From assembly GCF_002812725.1 (NCBI RefSeq), contig NZ_NMUN01000003.1, positions 1 to 64,000 of the forward strand: 64,000 nucleotides of DNA, written 5' to 3'. Under the pieces are notes generated by a model. The model was not told the DNA's origin. It worked only from the letters and a program-made list of their open reading frames with translations, and did no database searches. Origin of the DNA: Microbacterium sp. BR1 (GTDB lineage: Bacteria; Actinomycetota; Actinomycetes; Actinomycetales; Microbacteriaceae). Of the stretch, positions 1-9,281 are shown in pieces. Within the stretch, counting starts at the first letter, position 1, and the number at the start of each line of letters is the position of its first letter. The position numbers and the translations under genes are program-made.

Positions 1-148
1 CCTTCAAATGCTGAAAAGTCGCTCGCTTTTTCGGAACTCGTGCTGCAGGCGGCCGCGGTCCTGTTTTCTTTTCGGTGAACGCAACCGCGGCTTTTTTTTA
101 AACCCCTTTGCCCCCGGAATTTTTTGGTTTTTCGGCGGAAGTGAATAA

Positions 149-649
149 GTCCTCGGCGAATCTGAAGAAATCAGCGCCGCGAGCCTGACGAGCCTGAGCG
201 TCGCGCTGGTTGCACTTGGCGGGGTTCTCATCCTCCTGCGCGCGACAGATCTGGGCCTGAAGATGCGCGCGACGGCACAGAGTATGTCGACCGCCGCCCT
301 GGTCGGCGTGCGCACCCGACGTGTCGTCACCACGGCTCTCGTGATCGCGGGCGTACTGGCCTGCATCGCATCCTTCCTCTGGTACGCAAAGGCTGGCAGC
401 GTCACCCCCCGGTCTGGCCTCGAGATCACGATGGTTGCATTCGTTGCGCTCGTCCTCGGGGGGCTGCGCAACATCGGCGGCGCCGTGCTGGGCGGGCTGC
501 TGCTCGGACTCGTGGACTCGTTCATGGCCGCATATCTGCCCAGTGACGTTCAGGGCCTCACGCGCGCCCTCACGTACACCCTGCTGATCGCGGTTTTGCT
601 GCTGCGACCGGACGGACTCCTTCAACGCAAGGTGGTGCCCACGAAATGA
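149..649 (+). CDS. HAAT-type ABC permease (LivH family), 5'-partial
   Basis: This is the C-terminal part of a branched-chain-amino-acid-type inner-membrane permease. The frame is open from base 149 (in-frame TAA at 146-148) and reads into hydrophobic segments and the family pattern LGLKMRATAQ, then a GGLRNIGGAVLGG loop and a final membrane helix ending in RPDGLL. The first Met in frame is at 263, but homology-like sequence clearly begins earlier, so the gene is truncated by the damaged contig end and not by a real start. It overlaps the next permease by ATGA (646-649), so the two are translationally coupled. The family moves amino acids or aromatic acids; the substrate here is unknown. Confidence 0.75.
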   Translation, partial: VLGESEEISAASLTSLSVALVALGGVLILLRATDLGLKMRATAQSMSTAALVGVRTRRVVTTALVIAGVLACIASFLWYAKAGSVTPRSGLEITMVAFVALVLGGLRNIGGAVLGGLLLGLVDSFMAAYLPSDVQGLTRALTYTLLIAVLLLRPDGLLQRKVVPTK

Positions 650-1773
650 GCAGATCACGAATGTTCTTCCCCGACAGGGTGCAGACCTCGCGGGGATACG
701 CCAGCGCGGTCGGCGGGCCGACGGCAATCTCACTCGTCGTGGTGGCAATCGCGTTTGCGATCGACGCCGCCACCGGCGGCACTTTCGAGGCCATCGTGGT
801 CTCGGGTCTGGTCTTCGTCTGCCTGACGGTCTCGTTGCAGGTGATCATGGGCAACACGGGCCTGATCTTCTTCGGCCAGTTCGCTTTCGTCGCCGTCGGC
901 GCCTATGTCTCCGGGGTTCTGACCGTCCCCGTGGCGTCGCGGACAAGTCTTCTGCCCGATCTGCCCGAGTGGCTCGCGGGTGTCGAGGTGAGCTTCGGGG
1001 TCAGCGTGCTCATGGGTGGACTCGCGGGCGCCGTGGTCGCGGCGATCGCGGGGCCGGTGCTCGTGCGGGTATCGGGACTTGCCGCCGCGGTCGTCAGCCT
1101 GGGGCTCATGTTCATCGTTTCCGATCTCTTGCGCGAGACGCCGGCGATCACGCGCGGGGCAATGGTCTTTCCGGGGGTGCCTTACGACACGACGATCCCG
1201 GTCGCCGGGCTCACCGTGGTCGCGATCACCCTCATCGGCACGGCATTCAAGTTCTCGCGGTGGGGCCTGGAGGCTCGCGGAGGGCGCGACGACGCCGTTG
1301 CCGCGGAGTCCTCCGGACTCTCGCCTACTCGGGTGCGTATGCCGGCTCTCCTGTTGGGAGGCCTCCTCTCCGGAGCCTCGGGGGCGGTGTGGGCGCACTA
1401 CCTGACGGCATTCTCGCCGACGACTTTCAGCATCGACCCGGCGATCGTCGTCGTGATCATGGCCGTGATCGGCGGGGTGCGCAGCATCAGTGGAGCGATC
1501 GTCGGTGCGGCTATCGTCGCGATCTGGCAGGAGCTGGCGCGTCAGGTAGAGAGCGGGCTGTTCCTGTTCGGGTTGCAGCTGCCGCGCATGCCGGAGTTCG
1601 GGGCGCTGACGCTCGGAATCGGTCTGATCGTGGTCCTTGCGCTCCGACCGCAGGGGCTGTTCGGGTCGAACGAGTTCCAGGTATTGCGGCCGCGGGCGCG
1701 CGCGACGGGGGACGGTGACGGGCCGGAGGCGTCCAGCCCACCTGCGGCGGCGGCACCGCCGACCGTGGGCTGA
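646..1773 (+). CDS. HAAT-type ABC permease (LivM family)
   Basis: Second inner-membrane permease of a branched-chain-type ABC importer, 375 aa. It has the alternating hydrophobic segments of LivM, a GNTGLIFFGQFAFVAVGAYV segment typical of the family's N-terminal half, and a GGVRSISGAIVGA loop before the last helices. The C-terminal ~30 residues are a polar Ala/Pro-rich tail. The start overlaps the upstream LivH-type stop (ATGA). The ATPases and binding protein of this transporter are not in the window downstream, so they presumably lie upstream beyond the contig edge. Its substrate could match the neighbouring catabolic genes, which is inference only. Confidence 0.88.
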   Translation: MSRSRMFFPDRVQTSRGYASAVGGPTAISLVVVAIAFAIDAATGGTFEAIVVSGLVFVCLTVSLQVIMGNTGLIFFGQFAFVAVGAYVSGVLTVPVASRTSLLPDLPEWLAGVEVSFGVSVLMGGLAGAVVAAIAGPVLVRVSGLAAAVVSLGLMFIVSDLLRETPAITRGAMVFPGVPYDTTIPVAGLTVVAITLIGTAFKFSRWGLEARGGRDDAVAAESSGLSPTRVRMPALLLGGLLSGASGAVWAHYLTAFSPTTFSIDPAIVVVIMAVIGGVRSISGAIVGAAIVAIWQELARQVESGLFLFGLQLPRMPEFGALTLGIGLIVVLALRPQGLFGSNEFQVLRPRARATGDGDGPEASSPPAAAAPPTVG

Positions 1774-1854
1774 GACACCCGGCGTCGAGTAGTTCGACAA
1801 CAGCCGCCCGGAAGGGTGGTCCACATTGTGACAGGTCACGGAAACGAGGAACAC

Positions 1855-2886
1855 ATGAACAGACTCCGCATCGGTGTAATCGGCCTCGGTATGGTGGGGT
1901 CCGAACAGGTGGCGACGATCGCCCGTTCGGTCGCCCTGGGGGAGCTGGTAGCCGTCTCCGACTTTGACCTCGACCGGGCTCACGCGATCGCCGAAGGCCT
2001 ACCCGGAGACGTACGGGTCGCGCGAAGCGCGGAAGAGCTGATCGCATCCGACGATGTGGATGCCGTCGCCATTGCCTCGAGCGCCGCGTCGCATCTGTCG
2101 TTGGTGCTGGCCTGTATCGAACATCGCAAACCGGTCTTCTGCGAGAAGCCGCTCGCGCTCACGGGTGCGGACTGCGAGCTGATCATCGATGCGGAGATCG
2201 CGGCGGGCCGGCGGTTCGTGCAGGTCGGGTTCATGCGCCGCTTCGATACGGCCTTCGTCGAGTTGAAAGCCGCTGTAGAGACAGGCGACCTCGGCGAAAT
2301 CGTCGCGCTGCAGTACGTCCACCGCGCGGCGGACGTTCCGGAGTACTTCACCTCGGCGATGCACACGACCGAAGCCGTCGTGCACGAAGTAGATACGACC
2401 CGCTGGCTCGCTGACGACGAGATCGCCGAGGTCAGCGTCACGGGAACGGGAGGTCGTTCCGGTCTCGATGAGTGGCTGGACCCGCAGTTCTTCTCCTTCC
2501 GCACGGAGCGCGGCGCCATGGTGTACGCCGAGGTCTTCTTGCGCGCCGGTTACGGATACGAGATCGGCTGCGATGTCGTGGGACGTCAGGGCGTGGCGCG
2601 TTTGACCAACGCACCGGTGACCGCGGTCAGTCTGGACTTCCGGACGAGCGGGGTCCGTGAGAAGGACTTCACGGTGCGGTTCGGGGATGCGTATCGTCGC
2701 GAACTTACCGCCTGGGCAGAGGATGCACTGCACGGTGTCGTCACGGGACCGAACGCCTGGGATGGGTACGCCGCCGCCGCCGCGACGGATGCGTGCATCG
2801 AGGCTTTGCGGACCGGCTCGCCGACGGTGGTGAAGATGCGTGAGCGCCCGGCCTTGTACGGACAAGGCCCTTCGCGAGCCACATAA
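1855..2886 (+). CDS. Gfo/Idh/MocA family oxidoreductase (inositol 2-dehydrogenase-like)
   Basis: NAD(P)-dependent sugar or polyol dehydrogenase-like protein, 343 aa. The N-terminal Rossmann fold carries GLGMVG at residues 10-15, and the family's CEKP motif (Lys of the catalytic EKP triad) is at 96-99. The C-terminal alpha/beta domain contains [10 protein letters not shown] chose ATG 1855 over an in-frame upstream start (1816) because GAGGA sits just ahead and the protein then begins directly with the nucleotide-binding strand. It is followed 14 bp later by leuC, so the two may be co-transcribed. Myo-inositol or a related polyol is the family's common substrate; specificity cannot be read here. 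Confidence 0.85.
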   Translation: MNRLRIGVIGLGMVGSEQVATIARSVALGELVAVSDFDLDRAHAIAEGLPGDVRVARSAEELIASDDVDAVAIASSAASHLSLVLACIEHRKPVFCEKPLALTGADCELIIDAEIAAGRRFVQVGFMRRFDTAFVELKAAVETGDLGEIVALQYVHRAADVPEYFTSAMHTTEAVVHEVDTTRWLADDEIAEVSVTGTGGRSGLDEWLDPQFFSFRTERGAMVYAEVFLRAGYGYEIGCDVVGRQGVARLTNAPVTAVSLDFRTSGVREKDFTVRFGDAYRRELTAWAEDALHGVVTGPNAWDGYAAAAATDACIEALRTGSPTVVKMRERPALYGQGPSRAT

Positions 2887-2900
2887 CCGAGAGGATTCCT

Positions 2901-4397
2901 GTGTCCGAAGATCTCTCTGGAGCGATGTCGCGCGGACCGCGCACCCTGGCCGAGAAGGTCTGGGATGACCATGTCGTGGTCAAGGGTGATGACGGTGAGC
3001 CGGACCTGATCTACATCGACCTGCACCTGGTGCATGAGGTGACGAGCCCTCAGGCGTTCGATGGTCTGCGTGCTGAGGGTCGGCCGTTGCGGCGCTTGGA
3101 TCTGACGATCGCGACGGAGGATCACAACACGCCGACGTTGGCGATCGACAAGCCGATCGCGGATCTGACGAGCCGGACCCAGATCGATACGTTGCGGCGC
3201 AACGCGGAGGAGTTCGGTGTGCGTCTGCACTCGCTCGGCGACACGGAGCAGGGGATCGTGCACGTCGTGGGCCCGCAGCTCGGCCTCACGATGCCGGGTA
3301 TCACGGTCGTCTGCGGTGACTCGCACACGAGCACGCACGGGGCGTTCGGTGCAATGGCATTTGGTATCGGTACCAGCGAGATCGAGCACGTCATGGCGAC
3401 GCAGACGCTGCCGCTCAAGCCCTTCAAGACCATGGCGATCACGGTCGAGGGCGAGTTGAAGCCCGGCGTGACGGCAAAAGACATCATCCTGGCGATCATC
3501 GCGAAGATCGGTGCGAACGGCGGGCAGGGCTACGCGCTCGAATACCGCGGCAGCGCCATCCGCTCCCTCTCGATGGAGGGCCGCATGACGATGTGCAACA
3601 TGTCGATCGAGGGGGGCGCCCGCGCCGGCATGATCGCGCCCGACGAGACCACGTTCGCGTATGTCAAGGGCAAGCCGCACGCCCCGCAGGGTCAGGATTG
3701 GGAGGATGCGGTGGCCTACTGGCGCACGCTCCCGTCCGACGAGGGCGCGGTGTACGACGCCGAGGTGTTCCTCGATGCGAACGAGCTCGAACCGTTCGTG
3801 ACGTGGGGGACGAACCCGGGTCAGGGTGTGTCGCTCAGTGACGTCGTGCCGGACCCGGCCGATATTGCCGACTCCAATGAGCGTGTGGCGGCCGAGCGGG
3901 CGCTGGAGTACATGGACTTGAAGGCGGGGACGCCGATGAAGGATGTCGCGGTCGATGCCGTTTTCATGGGCTCCTGCACGAACAGTCGCATAGAAGACCT
4001 GCGCGCCTTCGCCTCGATCATCCGGGGGCGCAAGAAGGCCGACGGCGTCCGCGTCATGGTGGTGCCGGGCTCGGCGCGGGTGCGGCTCGAGGCCGAGGCC
4101 GAGGGGCTCGACAAGATCATCACGGACTTCGGCGCCGAGTGGCGGTTCGCGGGCTGCTCCATGTGCCTGGGCATGAACCCGGACCAGCTCGCTCCGGGGG
4201 AGCGGTGCGCCTCGACCAGCAACCGCAACTTCGAAGGACGTCAGGGCGCGGGCGGACGCACGCACCTGGTCTCGCCTCTCGTCGCCGCGGCCACCGCCAT
4301 CCGCGGCACGCTCTCGAGCCCGAGCGACCTCGAGGGCGACAGGAATCGCCGACCCCGACCTCGGCCCAACGCTACGACGCGCGAACCAGATCGCTGA
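2901..4397 (+). CDS. leuC: 3-isopropylmalate dehydratase large subunit (LeuC)
   Basis: Large subunit of the aconitase-superfamily enzyme that isomerises 2-isopropylmalate to 3-isopropylmalate in leucine synthesis. It needs the small subunit LeuD. The 4Fe-4S ligands are present: Cys359 in GSCTNSR and Cys419/Cys422 in [22 protein letters not shown] and the ending [11 protein letters not shown] are classic LeuC. The start is GTG with GAGAGGA upstream. Oddities: the family core stops near residue 474 and is followed by a basic Arg/Pro-rich tail unlike LeuC, and no leuD follows; the next gene faces the other way. It could be a second copy or a displaced gene in a catabolic setting. Confidence 0.9.
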   Translation: MSEDLSGAMSRGPRTLAEKVWDDHVVVKGDDGEPDLIYIDLHLVHEVTSPQAFDGLRAEGRPLRRLDLTIATEDHNTPTLAIDKPIADLTSRTQIDTLRRNAEEFGVRLHSLGDTEQGIVHVVGPQLGLTMPGITVVCGDSHTSTHGAFGAMAFGIGTSEIEHVMATQTLPLKPFKTMAITVEGELKPGVTAKDIILAIIAKIGANGGQGYALEYRGSAIRSLSMEGRMTMCNMSIEGGARAGMIAPDETTFAYVKGKPHAPQGQDWEDAVAYWRTLPSDEGAVYDAEVFLDANELEPFVTWGTNPGQGVSLSDVVPDPADIADSNERVAAERALEYMDLKAGTPMKDVAVDAVFMGSCTNSRIEDLRAFASIIRGRKKADGVRVMVVPGSARVRLEAEAEGLDKIITDFGAEWRFAGCSMCLGMNPDQLAPGERCASTSNRNFEGRQGAGGRTHLVSPLVAAATAIRGTLSSPSDLEGDRNRRPRPRPNATTREPDR

Positions 4398-4455
4398 TTG
4401 CGAAGTCGGACGCGAAGCTCGGCATCCGCGGACGACCGCGCTGCCGCGAGCGCCG

Positions 4456-5691
4456 CTACTTCTCCTGCGCGACAGCGCGGCTCGCGCGTGCGGACTCCGG
4501 TGCCGGGTCGAGGATGAACCCGTTTGGAATCACCAGATCGTCGACGGTGACATCGCGGATCGAGGACTTGCCCAACCCGACGAGCGCTCGCTCGATCGTG
4601 CCGCGGAACGTTTCGAGGACCTCATATACACCGCGTTCCCCGTCGGCGGCGAGGCCGTAGAACCACGGCCGTCCGATCATCACGCTTGATGCACCGAGCG
4701 CGAGCGCCTTCAGCACATCGGTGCCCCGACGGACGCCGCTGTCCAATGTGACCTCCACCTGATCGCCGACCGCGCGGACGACCGAGGGAAGGAACCGCAG
4801 AGGCGAAGGAGTCGTGTCGAGGTTGTTGCCGCCGTGGTTGGAGACCCCGACGGCCGTCGCGCCCGCATCGACCGCTCGTCGCGCATCGTCGGCCGCCACC
4901 AGACCCTTCACCATGAACGGGCCGCCCCACAGCTCACGGAGCCAGGCGACGTCCTCCCACGTGGGGATGGCCGTGTCCATCCATTCGTAGAGGCCGCCGA
5001 CCAGGGTCGGAACCGGACCTCCGCGTCGGCTCATGTTCGGAGCATTCAATCCCGGGATGACGCGACGCTTCGCGTAGCGCAGGAACCAGGACGGGTTGCC
5101 GATCGCCATCGGCGCGTATCTGAGGAGAGCGGCGAAGTTCAGGCGGTCCGGGTAGACCGGCGAGCCCCAGTCGCGAGGCTGGTAGGCGACACGTCCGCCG
5201 GACAGATCGAGCGTGAAGATCAGGCCCTTGACCCCGGCCTGCCGGAAGCGTTCTATGCGGTCCGCGACGACGTCGCGACCGCCCGACCAGTACACGTGTG
5301 CGAACGACTTCGAATTCTCACGCGTCACGTCCTCTATCGCGACGGACGCGAAGTTGCTCAGACCGATCGCGGTGCCGGCGCGCTGCGCTGCCCGTGCGAC
5401 GCCGATCTCGGCGTCGGGGTGCATCGCCTGCGCCGCGGCGGGCGCGATCACCACCGGCAGGTCGATCGGCTGCCCCATGAATGTCGCCGACAGGTCGAGG
5501 CGCGTCGGGATCGCGGCGCCGATGCGGGGGATCATGCCGATCTCTTCGAAAGCGCGCAGATTCTCTTTCATCGTCGCGCCGCCGTCACTGCCGGCCTCGA
5601 GCGCGGTGTAGACATCGTGGGGCAACAACTTCTTGGCCCTGCGCTGAGCTTCGTCGACCGTCTCGATCGCCCTATGTGCGAACATGCCCAT
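4456..5691 (-). CDS. FMN-dependent alpha-hydroxy-acid oxidase family protein, MftD-like
   Basis: TIM-barrel FMN enzyme of the lactate/mandelate/glycolate oxidase superfamily, 411 aa. The catalytic-His motif is SNHGGNNLD (His286). Classical oxidases have SNHGGRQLD, and the Arg-to-Asn change, with VDEAQRRAKKLLP, RDWGSP and TWEDVAWLRE, matches what I recall of MftD, the flavoprotein that matures pre-mycofactocin. No mftA, mftB or mftC is visible in the window. It could be a genuine but detached MftD, or an alpha-hydroxy-acid dehydrogenase of the same branch acting in the catabolic island. It converges on leuC and sits ahead of a cyclase-family gene on the same strand. Confidence 0.8.
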   Translation of the reverse strand: MGMFAHRAIETVDEAQRRAKKLLPHDVYTALEAGSDGGATMKENLRAFEEIGMIPRIGAAIPTRLDLSATFMGQPIDLPVVIAPAAAQAMHPDAEIGVARAAQRAGTAIGLSNFASVAIEDVTRENSKSFAHVYWSGGRDVVADRIERFRQAGVKGLIFTLDLSGGRVAYQPRDWGSPVYPDRLNFAALLRYAPMAIGNPSWFLRYAKRRVIPGLNAPNMSRRGGPVPTLVGGLYEWMDTAIPTWEDVAWLRELWGGPFMVKGLVAADDARRAVDAGATAVGVSNHGGNNLDTTPSPLRFLPSVVRAVGDQVEVTLDSGVRRGTDVLKALALGASSVMIGRPWFYGLAADGERGVYEVLETFRGTIERALVGLGKSSIRDVTVDDLVIPNGFILDPAPESARASRAVAQEK

Positions 5692-5789
5692 GACTTCTCC
5701 TCAATATCGTTATCCGCGAGCTCGTAGGGATGCTGGAGTGTGCGAGCCGGCTGTGTGGTGGGCGGGGAGCTGAATCGGTCGGGAACCGA

Positions 5790-6587
5790 CTACGCCGAGT
5801 CGGCCGGGGTGAGCGCGATCACGCGTGCGGGGCTGCCGCTGCCGCCTTCGATACGCAATGGTGCGACGATCAACAGTGCCCCGGTCTCGGGCAGCCTGCT
5901 CAGGTTCTGAAGCGAGGTGATCCCGTACTTGTCGTGGCCGAGCAGGTGGTTGTGCATGGGAAACGGCGGGTCGAACTCACCGGCGCGACCGGCGTCGATA
6001 CCGAGAGTGTCGGCACCGAAACCCGAGATGGGGCGTTCTTCTGCGAGCCACAGCGCGCACTCGCCCGAGACGCCGGGGCTGTGCGGTCCGTTCTCGTCGG
6101 CGTTCACGAAAGCCTCCTGGTCGTCGGAGTATCGGTCCCATCCGGTACGCAACAGCAGCCAGCTGCCGGGTTGCAACTGCCCGTGCCGTGCCTCCCACTC
6201 TTCGACATGATGCCGCTGGAGCAGGAAGTCGGGATCGGCGTCGACCTGTTCTCGCACGTCGATCACACAGGCCGGACCGATCAGGCGATCGAGGGGGATG
6301 CTCGCGACATCCCGGCCCTCTTTGCCGCTGAGCCAGTGGATCGGAGCATCAAGATGTGTCCCGGAGTGCTCGCCGGTGTGGATGTTGTTGTGATACCAGC
6401 CGGGCCCGTGCTCGTCGTACCGGCTCAGCTGCTCAAGGACGAAGCCGCTCTGACTCGCAAACGGGTCGGGCAGCGTCATGATCGGCGTGGATCCGCGGAG
6501 GGTGCTCGTCAGGTCGACGAGTTCCAGCCGGCTCGAGGCGATGCTCCTGAGCAGTTCGGCGATCAGGATGGGCGGGTCGACAGTCAT
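5790..6587 (-). CDS. Cyclase family protein (kynurenine formamidase-like metal hydrolase)
   Basis: Member of the cyclase/KynB fold, 265 aa, metal-dependent amide or ring-opening hydrolases (kynurenine formamidase, isatin hydrolase and relatives). The diagnostic motif HSGTHLDAPIH is at residues 74-84 and supplies the metal ligands. The start is ATG 6587, which overlaps the stop of the upstream LivM-type permease by ATGA and has GGAG upstream. A longer open frame upstream of this Met is antisense-frame artefact inside the permease. As the last gene of the SBP-LivG-LivF-LivH-LivM operon it probably processes the imported substrate. Which cyclic amide, lactone or imide it opens is not evident. 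Confidence 0.85.
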   Translation of the reverse strand: MTVDPPILIAELLRSIASSRLELVDLTSTLRGSTPIMTLPDPFASQSGFVLEQLSRYDEHGPGWYHNNIHTGEHSGTHLDAPIHWLSGKEGRDVASIPLDRLIGPACVIDVREQVDADPDFLLQRHHVEEWEARHGQLQPGSWLLLRTGWDRYSDDQEAFVNADENGPHSPGVSGECALWLAEERPISGFGADTLGIDAGRAGEFDPPFPMHNHLLGHDKYGITSLQNLSRLPETGALLIVAPLRIEGGSGSPARVIALTPADSA

Positions 6588-7675
6588 TTCACTCCTGGGA
6601 GAGACGATGCGAAGGGGTTTTGAGGCCGGAGCGGCCAGCGAGCTTCCCGGCCGCCGGTGATGCCGGACGGGCGCAGGATCAGCACGACGACCAGGACGGC
6701 GGCCACCACGATGAGGCGGCTGCCGGCGGGCAGCGACACGATGACGCCCCCCATGTGCAGACCGCCCTCGAGCAGGCCGAGAACGTGATCGAGGGTGGAG
6801 ATCAGAAGTGTTCCGACCACGGCTCCCCAGAGTGAGAGCATGCCTCCGATCACCAGCATCGCCATCGTGGTGAACGTGAAATCCAATGAGAACTGGGATG
6901 CCTGAACGACCCGGTTCGTCTGTGCCCACACGGCTCCGCCGATGGCTGCCAGTGCGCCCGAGAGGGCAAACGCGACAACGCGATGCAGGGTGATGCGGAT
7001 GCCGGACCCGGGTGCGGCCACCACGCTCTCGCGAGATGCGCGAAGCATCCGTGCGCTCCGTGATCTTCCGTACGTCCAGGCGATCGTGATGACGACGAGG
7101 GTGATCAACAGCGTCGTCTGCAGGTCGAAGCTCTGGGGGATGCCTGTCATGGACTGACCTGACTTCGGCCCCACACTGCTCCAGTACGTGAGCACCTGGA
7201 CGACGAGGCCGAGGAGGGCGAACGTGGCGATGCCCGCCTCCAGCCCGTGCAGTCGCATGAGAGCGAGACCGCTCACGAGGGCCAGCAGTCCGCCGACCGC
7301 TGCCGCGATCACCAGGGCGATGAGCGGCGCTACCGCAGCACCCGAGAGCCAGGGGAAGAGCTCGGGCATGACGGACGCCTTGACCACGGGGCTGATCGTC
7401 AGGAGCGACATCGTCCAGGCGCCGACGGCGACGAAAGCGATGTGGCCGAAGGAGAGAACGCCGCTGTTGCCGATGAACGTCCACATTCCCACGACGATCA
7501 TCAGGTTTGCCAGGGCGTAGCTCAGGTCGATCGCGGCCGACTGCGAGACGGAGCTCGCGAACGCGGAGAACAACCAGACGACGACGAGGGGCACGACGAG
7601 TGTCCACAGATCCACGGCGGGGGACGGCACGACCCAGCGGGGCATCCAGCTACGAGCAGGTTGGGCGATGGTCAT
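6584..7675 (-). CDS. HAAT-type ABC permease (LivM family)
   Basis: Inner-membrane permease, 363 aa, of the complete importer encoded from 11245 down to 6584. It has the LivM pattern NSGVLSFGHIAFVAVGAW, several hydrophobic helices, and a GGMLSLWGAVVGTLL loop followed by a terminal helix with LILRPSGI. The ATG at 7675 overlaps the LivH-type stop (7672), and its own stop overlaps the cyclase start, so translation of these genes is coupled. It pairs with the LivH-type permease to form the transmembrane pore. Confidence 0.9.
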   Translation of the reverse strand: MTIAQPARSWMPRWVVPSPAVDLWTLVVPLVVVWLFSAFASSVSQSAAIDLSYALANLMIVVGMWTFIGNSGVLSFGHIAFVAVGAWTMSLLTISPVVKASVMPELFPWLSGAAVAPLIALVIAAAVGGLLALVSGLALMRLHGLEAGIATFALLGLVVQVLTYWSSVGPKSGQSMTGIPQSFDLQTTLLITLVVITIAWTYGRSRSARMLRASRESVVAAPGSGIRITLHRVVAFALSGALAAIGGAVWAQTNRVVQASQFSLDFTFTTMAMLVIGGMLSLWGAVVGTLLISTLDHVLGLLEGGLHMGGVIVSLPAGSRLIVVAAVLVVVLILRPSGITGGREARWPLRPQNPFASSLPGVK

Positions 7676-8556
7676 GCGCGCTCCTTGAGAGTACGGCCGG
7701 CGAAGACGCCGTTCGGGACGATCACGAGCACGACGATGACGAGCAGATATACGAACGCCGTCCGGAAATCGTTGAGCCCGCCCGGGAGCCAGGCGGTGAA
7801 GAGTGAGAGAACGAAGCCCACGGCGAACCCACCGACGACCGCGCCACCGAGGCGGTTCAGGCCGCCGATGACGGCGCCGATGAGACCGAACAGCGTGGCC
7901 TGGACGCCGAAAGTCGGGTCGACGGCACCGGATCGCGCGGTCAGGACGAAGGCAACGGCGGCGGCGAGTACCCCGCTGATGACGAAGGTGAGGGAGATGA
8001 CGACCCCGGATCGGATGCCGAGGATGCGCGCGATCCGGAAATCGGCTGCTGCGGCCTGCACCTGCAGCCCGACGCGCGTCTGCGACAGGAAGAGCCCCAC
8101 CCCCACCAGCAGGCAGACGGCCAGAACGACGGCGACGACCGCCAGCAGGTTGATCCGCAGACCGCCGATCGTCACCGAGGTGGTCAGGGCTGGAGCGACG
8201 GATGCCGTTCGGACGTTCGTGCCGAAGATGCCGTCATATGTCCGCTGCAGCAGGATGCTCAGGCCGAAACTCGCGATGAGGAGAGTCGCCGGCGACTGTG
8301 AGCGCATCCACCGGAAAACAGCAGCATCCATCAGGAGAGATAGTGCGACGGCGACGACCACCGAGGCGACCAGCGCCAGCGGCCACGAGAAGGGCCAGAT
8401 GAGGATCAGAGCGTAGGCCGACCCGGTGATGATCTCGCCGATGGCGAAGTTCGCCAGTCGCAGCACGCCGAAGACCAAACCGATGGCGAGGGCCGCGAGC
8501 GCGTAGACGGCTCCCGCGGAGACGGCGTCGAAAAGTGATTGCAGGAGGGGCATCAT
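7672..8556 (-). CDS. HAAT-type ABC permease (LivH family)
   Basis: Inner-membrane permease, 294 aa, with the family opening SLFDAVSAGAVYALAALAIG, LRLANFAIGEI, and the C-terminal IGGLNRLGGAVVGGFAVG loop. About eight hydrophobic stretches are visible. It overlaps the LivF-type ATPase stop by 4 bp (8553-8556) and the LivM-type start by 4 bp. It forms the heterodimeric channel with the LivM-type partner. Confidence 0.9.
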   Translation of the reverse strand: MMPLLQSLFDAVSAGAVYALAALAIGLVFGVLRLANFAIGEIITGSAYALILIWPFSWPLALVASVVVAVALSLLMDAAVFRWMRSQSPATLLIASFGLSILLQRTYDGIFGTNVRTASVAPALTTSVTIGGLRINLLAVVAVVLAVCLLVGVGLFLSQTRVGLQVQAAAADFRIARILGIRSGVVISLTFVISGVLAAAVAFVLTARSGAVDPTFGVQATLFGLIGAVIGGLNRLGGAVVGGFAVGFVLSLFTAWLPGGLNDFRTAFVYLLVIVVLVIVPNGVFAGRTLKERA

Positions 8557-9281
8557 GATCCCAGGTAGGCCTTCATCAGGAGGGCGGAGTCGGCCGCGTC
8601 GGCGGGAGCCAGGTCCATCACGATCCGCCCGTCGTTCAACACATACGTGCGATCGGCGGCCGCGACCGTTTGCTGTGCTCGCTGTTCGACGAGGAGCACC
8701 GCCGTGCCGCGCTCGCGGATGCGCGCGATGGCTGCGAAGACTGTGTCGACGACGGTCGGTGACAGTCCGAGAGAGGGTTCGTCGAGTGCGAGGAGAATCG
8801 GGTTCGCCAACAGGGCACGGCCGATCGCGAGCTGCTGCTGTTGACCGCCGGAGAGGAGCCCCGCGGGGCGATTCGCGAACTCATCGAGGATGGGAAACAG
8901 CTCGATCACCCATTTCAGGTCTTCTTCCAGGCCGCGGGGATCGCGCCGGGCCGTGGAGCCGAGACGCAGATTGTCGCGCACCGAGAGTCGCCCGAAGATG
9001 TGGTGTCCCTCGGGCACGAGGGCCAGTCCTGTTCGCGCCACGCGCTCGGGTGGCATGCGACGTAGGTCGACGCCGCCGAGGCTGGTCTCGGAGGAATCCG
9101 AGCGCACGGCGTTGACGATGCCGAGCAGGGTCGAGGACTTTCCGGCGCCGTTGGGTCCGATGATCCCGACGAGCTCGCCGGCATCGATGTGGAAGCTCAC
9201 GCCCGACACGGCGGGCACGCCGCGATACGAGACCCGAAGGTCTGAGACGGTAAGGATCCGCGGCGATTCAGTCGACACCAT
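8553..9281 (-). CDS. HAAT-type ABC transporter ATP-binding protein (LivF family)
   Basis: Cytoplasmic ATPase, 242 aa. Walker A GPNGAGKSS is at residues 42-50, the signature is LLSGGQQQQLAIGRALL, Walker B is LLALDEPSLGLSP, and a switch region VLLVEQRAQ follows. The length and the LivF-specific ALVPEGHHIFGRLSV segment distinguish it from LivG. The start overlaps the end of the LivG-type gene by 14 bp. It powers import through the LivH/LivM-type pair. Confidence 0.9.
   Translation of the reverse strand: MVSTESPRILTVSDLRVSYRGVPAVSGVSFHIDAGELVGIIGPNGAGKSSTLLGIVNAVRSDSSETSLGGVDLRRMPPERVARTGLALVPEGHHIFGRLSVRDNLRLGSTARRDPRGLEEDLKWVIELFPILDEFANRPAGLLSGGQQQQLAIGRALLANPILLALDEPSLGLSPTVVDTVFAAIARIRERGTAVLLVEQRAQQTVAAADRTYVLNDGRIVMDLAPADAADSALLMKAYLGS

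Noticed and set aside
730..1983. Long antisense open frames (here and opposite most genes)
   Set aside because: Arg/His/Pro-rich compositions with no family motifs are typical of shadow frames in high-GC DNA.
4456..5691. A mycofactocin biosynthesis cluster
   Set aside because: Only the MftD-like gene is present; no precursor peptide or radical SAM protein is visible.
5790..7607. A 605-residue fused protein on the minus strand
   Set aside because: The N-terminal part is out-of-frame translation of the LivM-type permease; only the part from 6587 is the cyclase-family gene.
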